Assembly (NCBI RefSeq): GCF_049675895.1
Contig: NZ_CP183834.1
Span: forward strand, 186,001-250,000
Source: Ampullimonas aquatilis
GTDB lineage: Bacteria > Pseudomonadota > Gammaproteobacteria > Burkholderiales > Burkholderiaceae_D
Direction of reading: 5' to 3'
DNA length: 64,000 bases
Shown here: piece by piece, positions 63,867 to 64,000 of the stretch
Numbering within the stretch: position 1 is the first letter of the stretch
How the letters are laid out: every line of letters starts with the position of its first letter
Program-made: the position numbers and the translations under genes
Notes under the pieces: generated by a model
What the model was told of the DNA's origin: nothing
Seen by the model: the letters and a program-made list of their open reading frames with translations, nothing else
The model's database searches: none

Positions 63867-64000
63867 ATGTCCGCAGTGATAGAGGCGTTTAGCCCGGCGG
63901 TTGACAACGAGTTATCTACCGCACTGCGCGGTGGTGCCACCCGCATGCAAGTCAACACCACCCAGGTTGAGCATTACCTGGATCCCGCCAAATCGATCGT
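63867..64000 (+). CDS. Gene truncated by the window end
   Basis: The frame is open from ATG 63867, with AAGGAG before it, to the window edge: 44 residues (SAVIEAFSPAVDNELSTALR and onward). The visible part is soluble, with no signal peptide. Too short to identify. Confidence 0.6.
   Translation, partial: MSAVIEAFSPAVDNELSTALRGGATRMQVNTTQVEHYLDPAKSI

Noticed and set aside
1..64000. CRISPR arrays, insertion sequences, tRNA or rRNA genes
   Set aside because: No regular direct-repeat array, no transposase frame or terminal inverted repeats, and no cloverleaf or rRNA sequence was seen.

Overview
The window looks like chromosome of a betaproteobacterium, probably Burkholderiales and possibly Oxalobacteraceae. 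The reasons are the style of the Kdp, Kup, HPP and glutamate dehydrogenase proteins, a system I cytochrome c maturation operon, and a family 2A encapsulin locus. This assignment rests on reading proteins by eye, without a search. By eye the left 45 kb is AT-richer than the right 18 kb. I see no tRNA, rRNA, CRISPR array, transposase or phage gene.

Layout: 1-4.8 kb holds the 3' end of a carboxylase-type (HyuB-like) operon with two CobW/COG0523 GTPases. 5.0-31.3 kb is a sulfur-flavoured accessory region: a formylglycine-type sulfatase, a coiled-coil porin, a TauABC/SsuABC-like importer, a rhodanese-like protein without its cysteine, a lipoprotein, an SfnR-like sigma-54 activator, an RND efflux operon, a lectin-like exported protein, an operon of Tat-exported dienelactone hydrolase, cytochrome c-556, cytochrome b561 and metallo-beta-lactamase-fold protein, and a DUF1549/DUF1553-DUF1501 pair. 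31.4-33.7 kb holds small cytochromes, a peroxiredoxin and a TlpA-like protein, followed by ccmABCDEFGHI (34.0-41.1 kb). 41.3-45.0 kb is a family 2A encapsulin operon: cysE, shell protein, and a cysteine desulfurase with a cargo extension. 45.6-64 kb is housekeeping: kup, a glutamate/leucine dehydrogenase-family gene, an esterase, kdpFABCDE with an extra tiny gene, czcE-like, an ECF sigma with its anti-sigma, an HPP protein and a monooxygenase-like protein.

How the parts may work together: the most interesting regulatory signal is a set of sigma-54 promoters, four of them sharing TGGCAT-N5-(C/T)TGC with GG and GC exactly 10 bases apart. They precede the sulfatase, the porin-ABC operon, the rhodanese (minus strand) and the DLH-cytochrome-MBL operon. 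Two weaker ones precede the RND and DUF1549 operons. The only sigma-54 activator in the window lies among them. My inference is one sulfur-limitation or organosulfur regulon that combines outer-membrane uptake, sulfate-ester cleavage, ABC import, efflux and periplasmic redox chemistry. The neighbouring ccm operon would supply the c-type cytochromes, and the encapsulin operon would handle cysteine-derived sulfur.

A second unexplained signal is a 73-base intergenic element present four times (one copy is 72 bases) at 6951, 48428, 51782 and 63684. All copies are on the + strand, 32-134 bases after the stop codon of a + strand gene, and share GGAGTAT, GTGCG and a terminal AGTATATT at fixed spacing.
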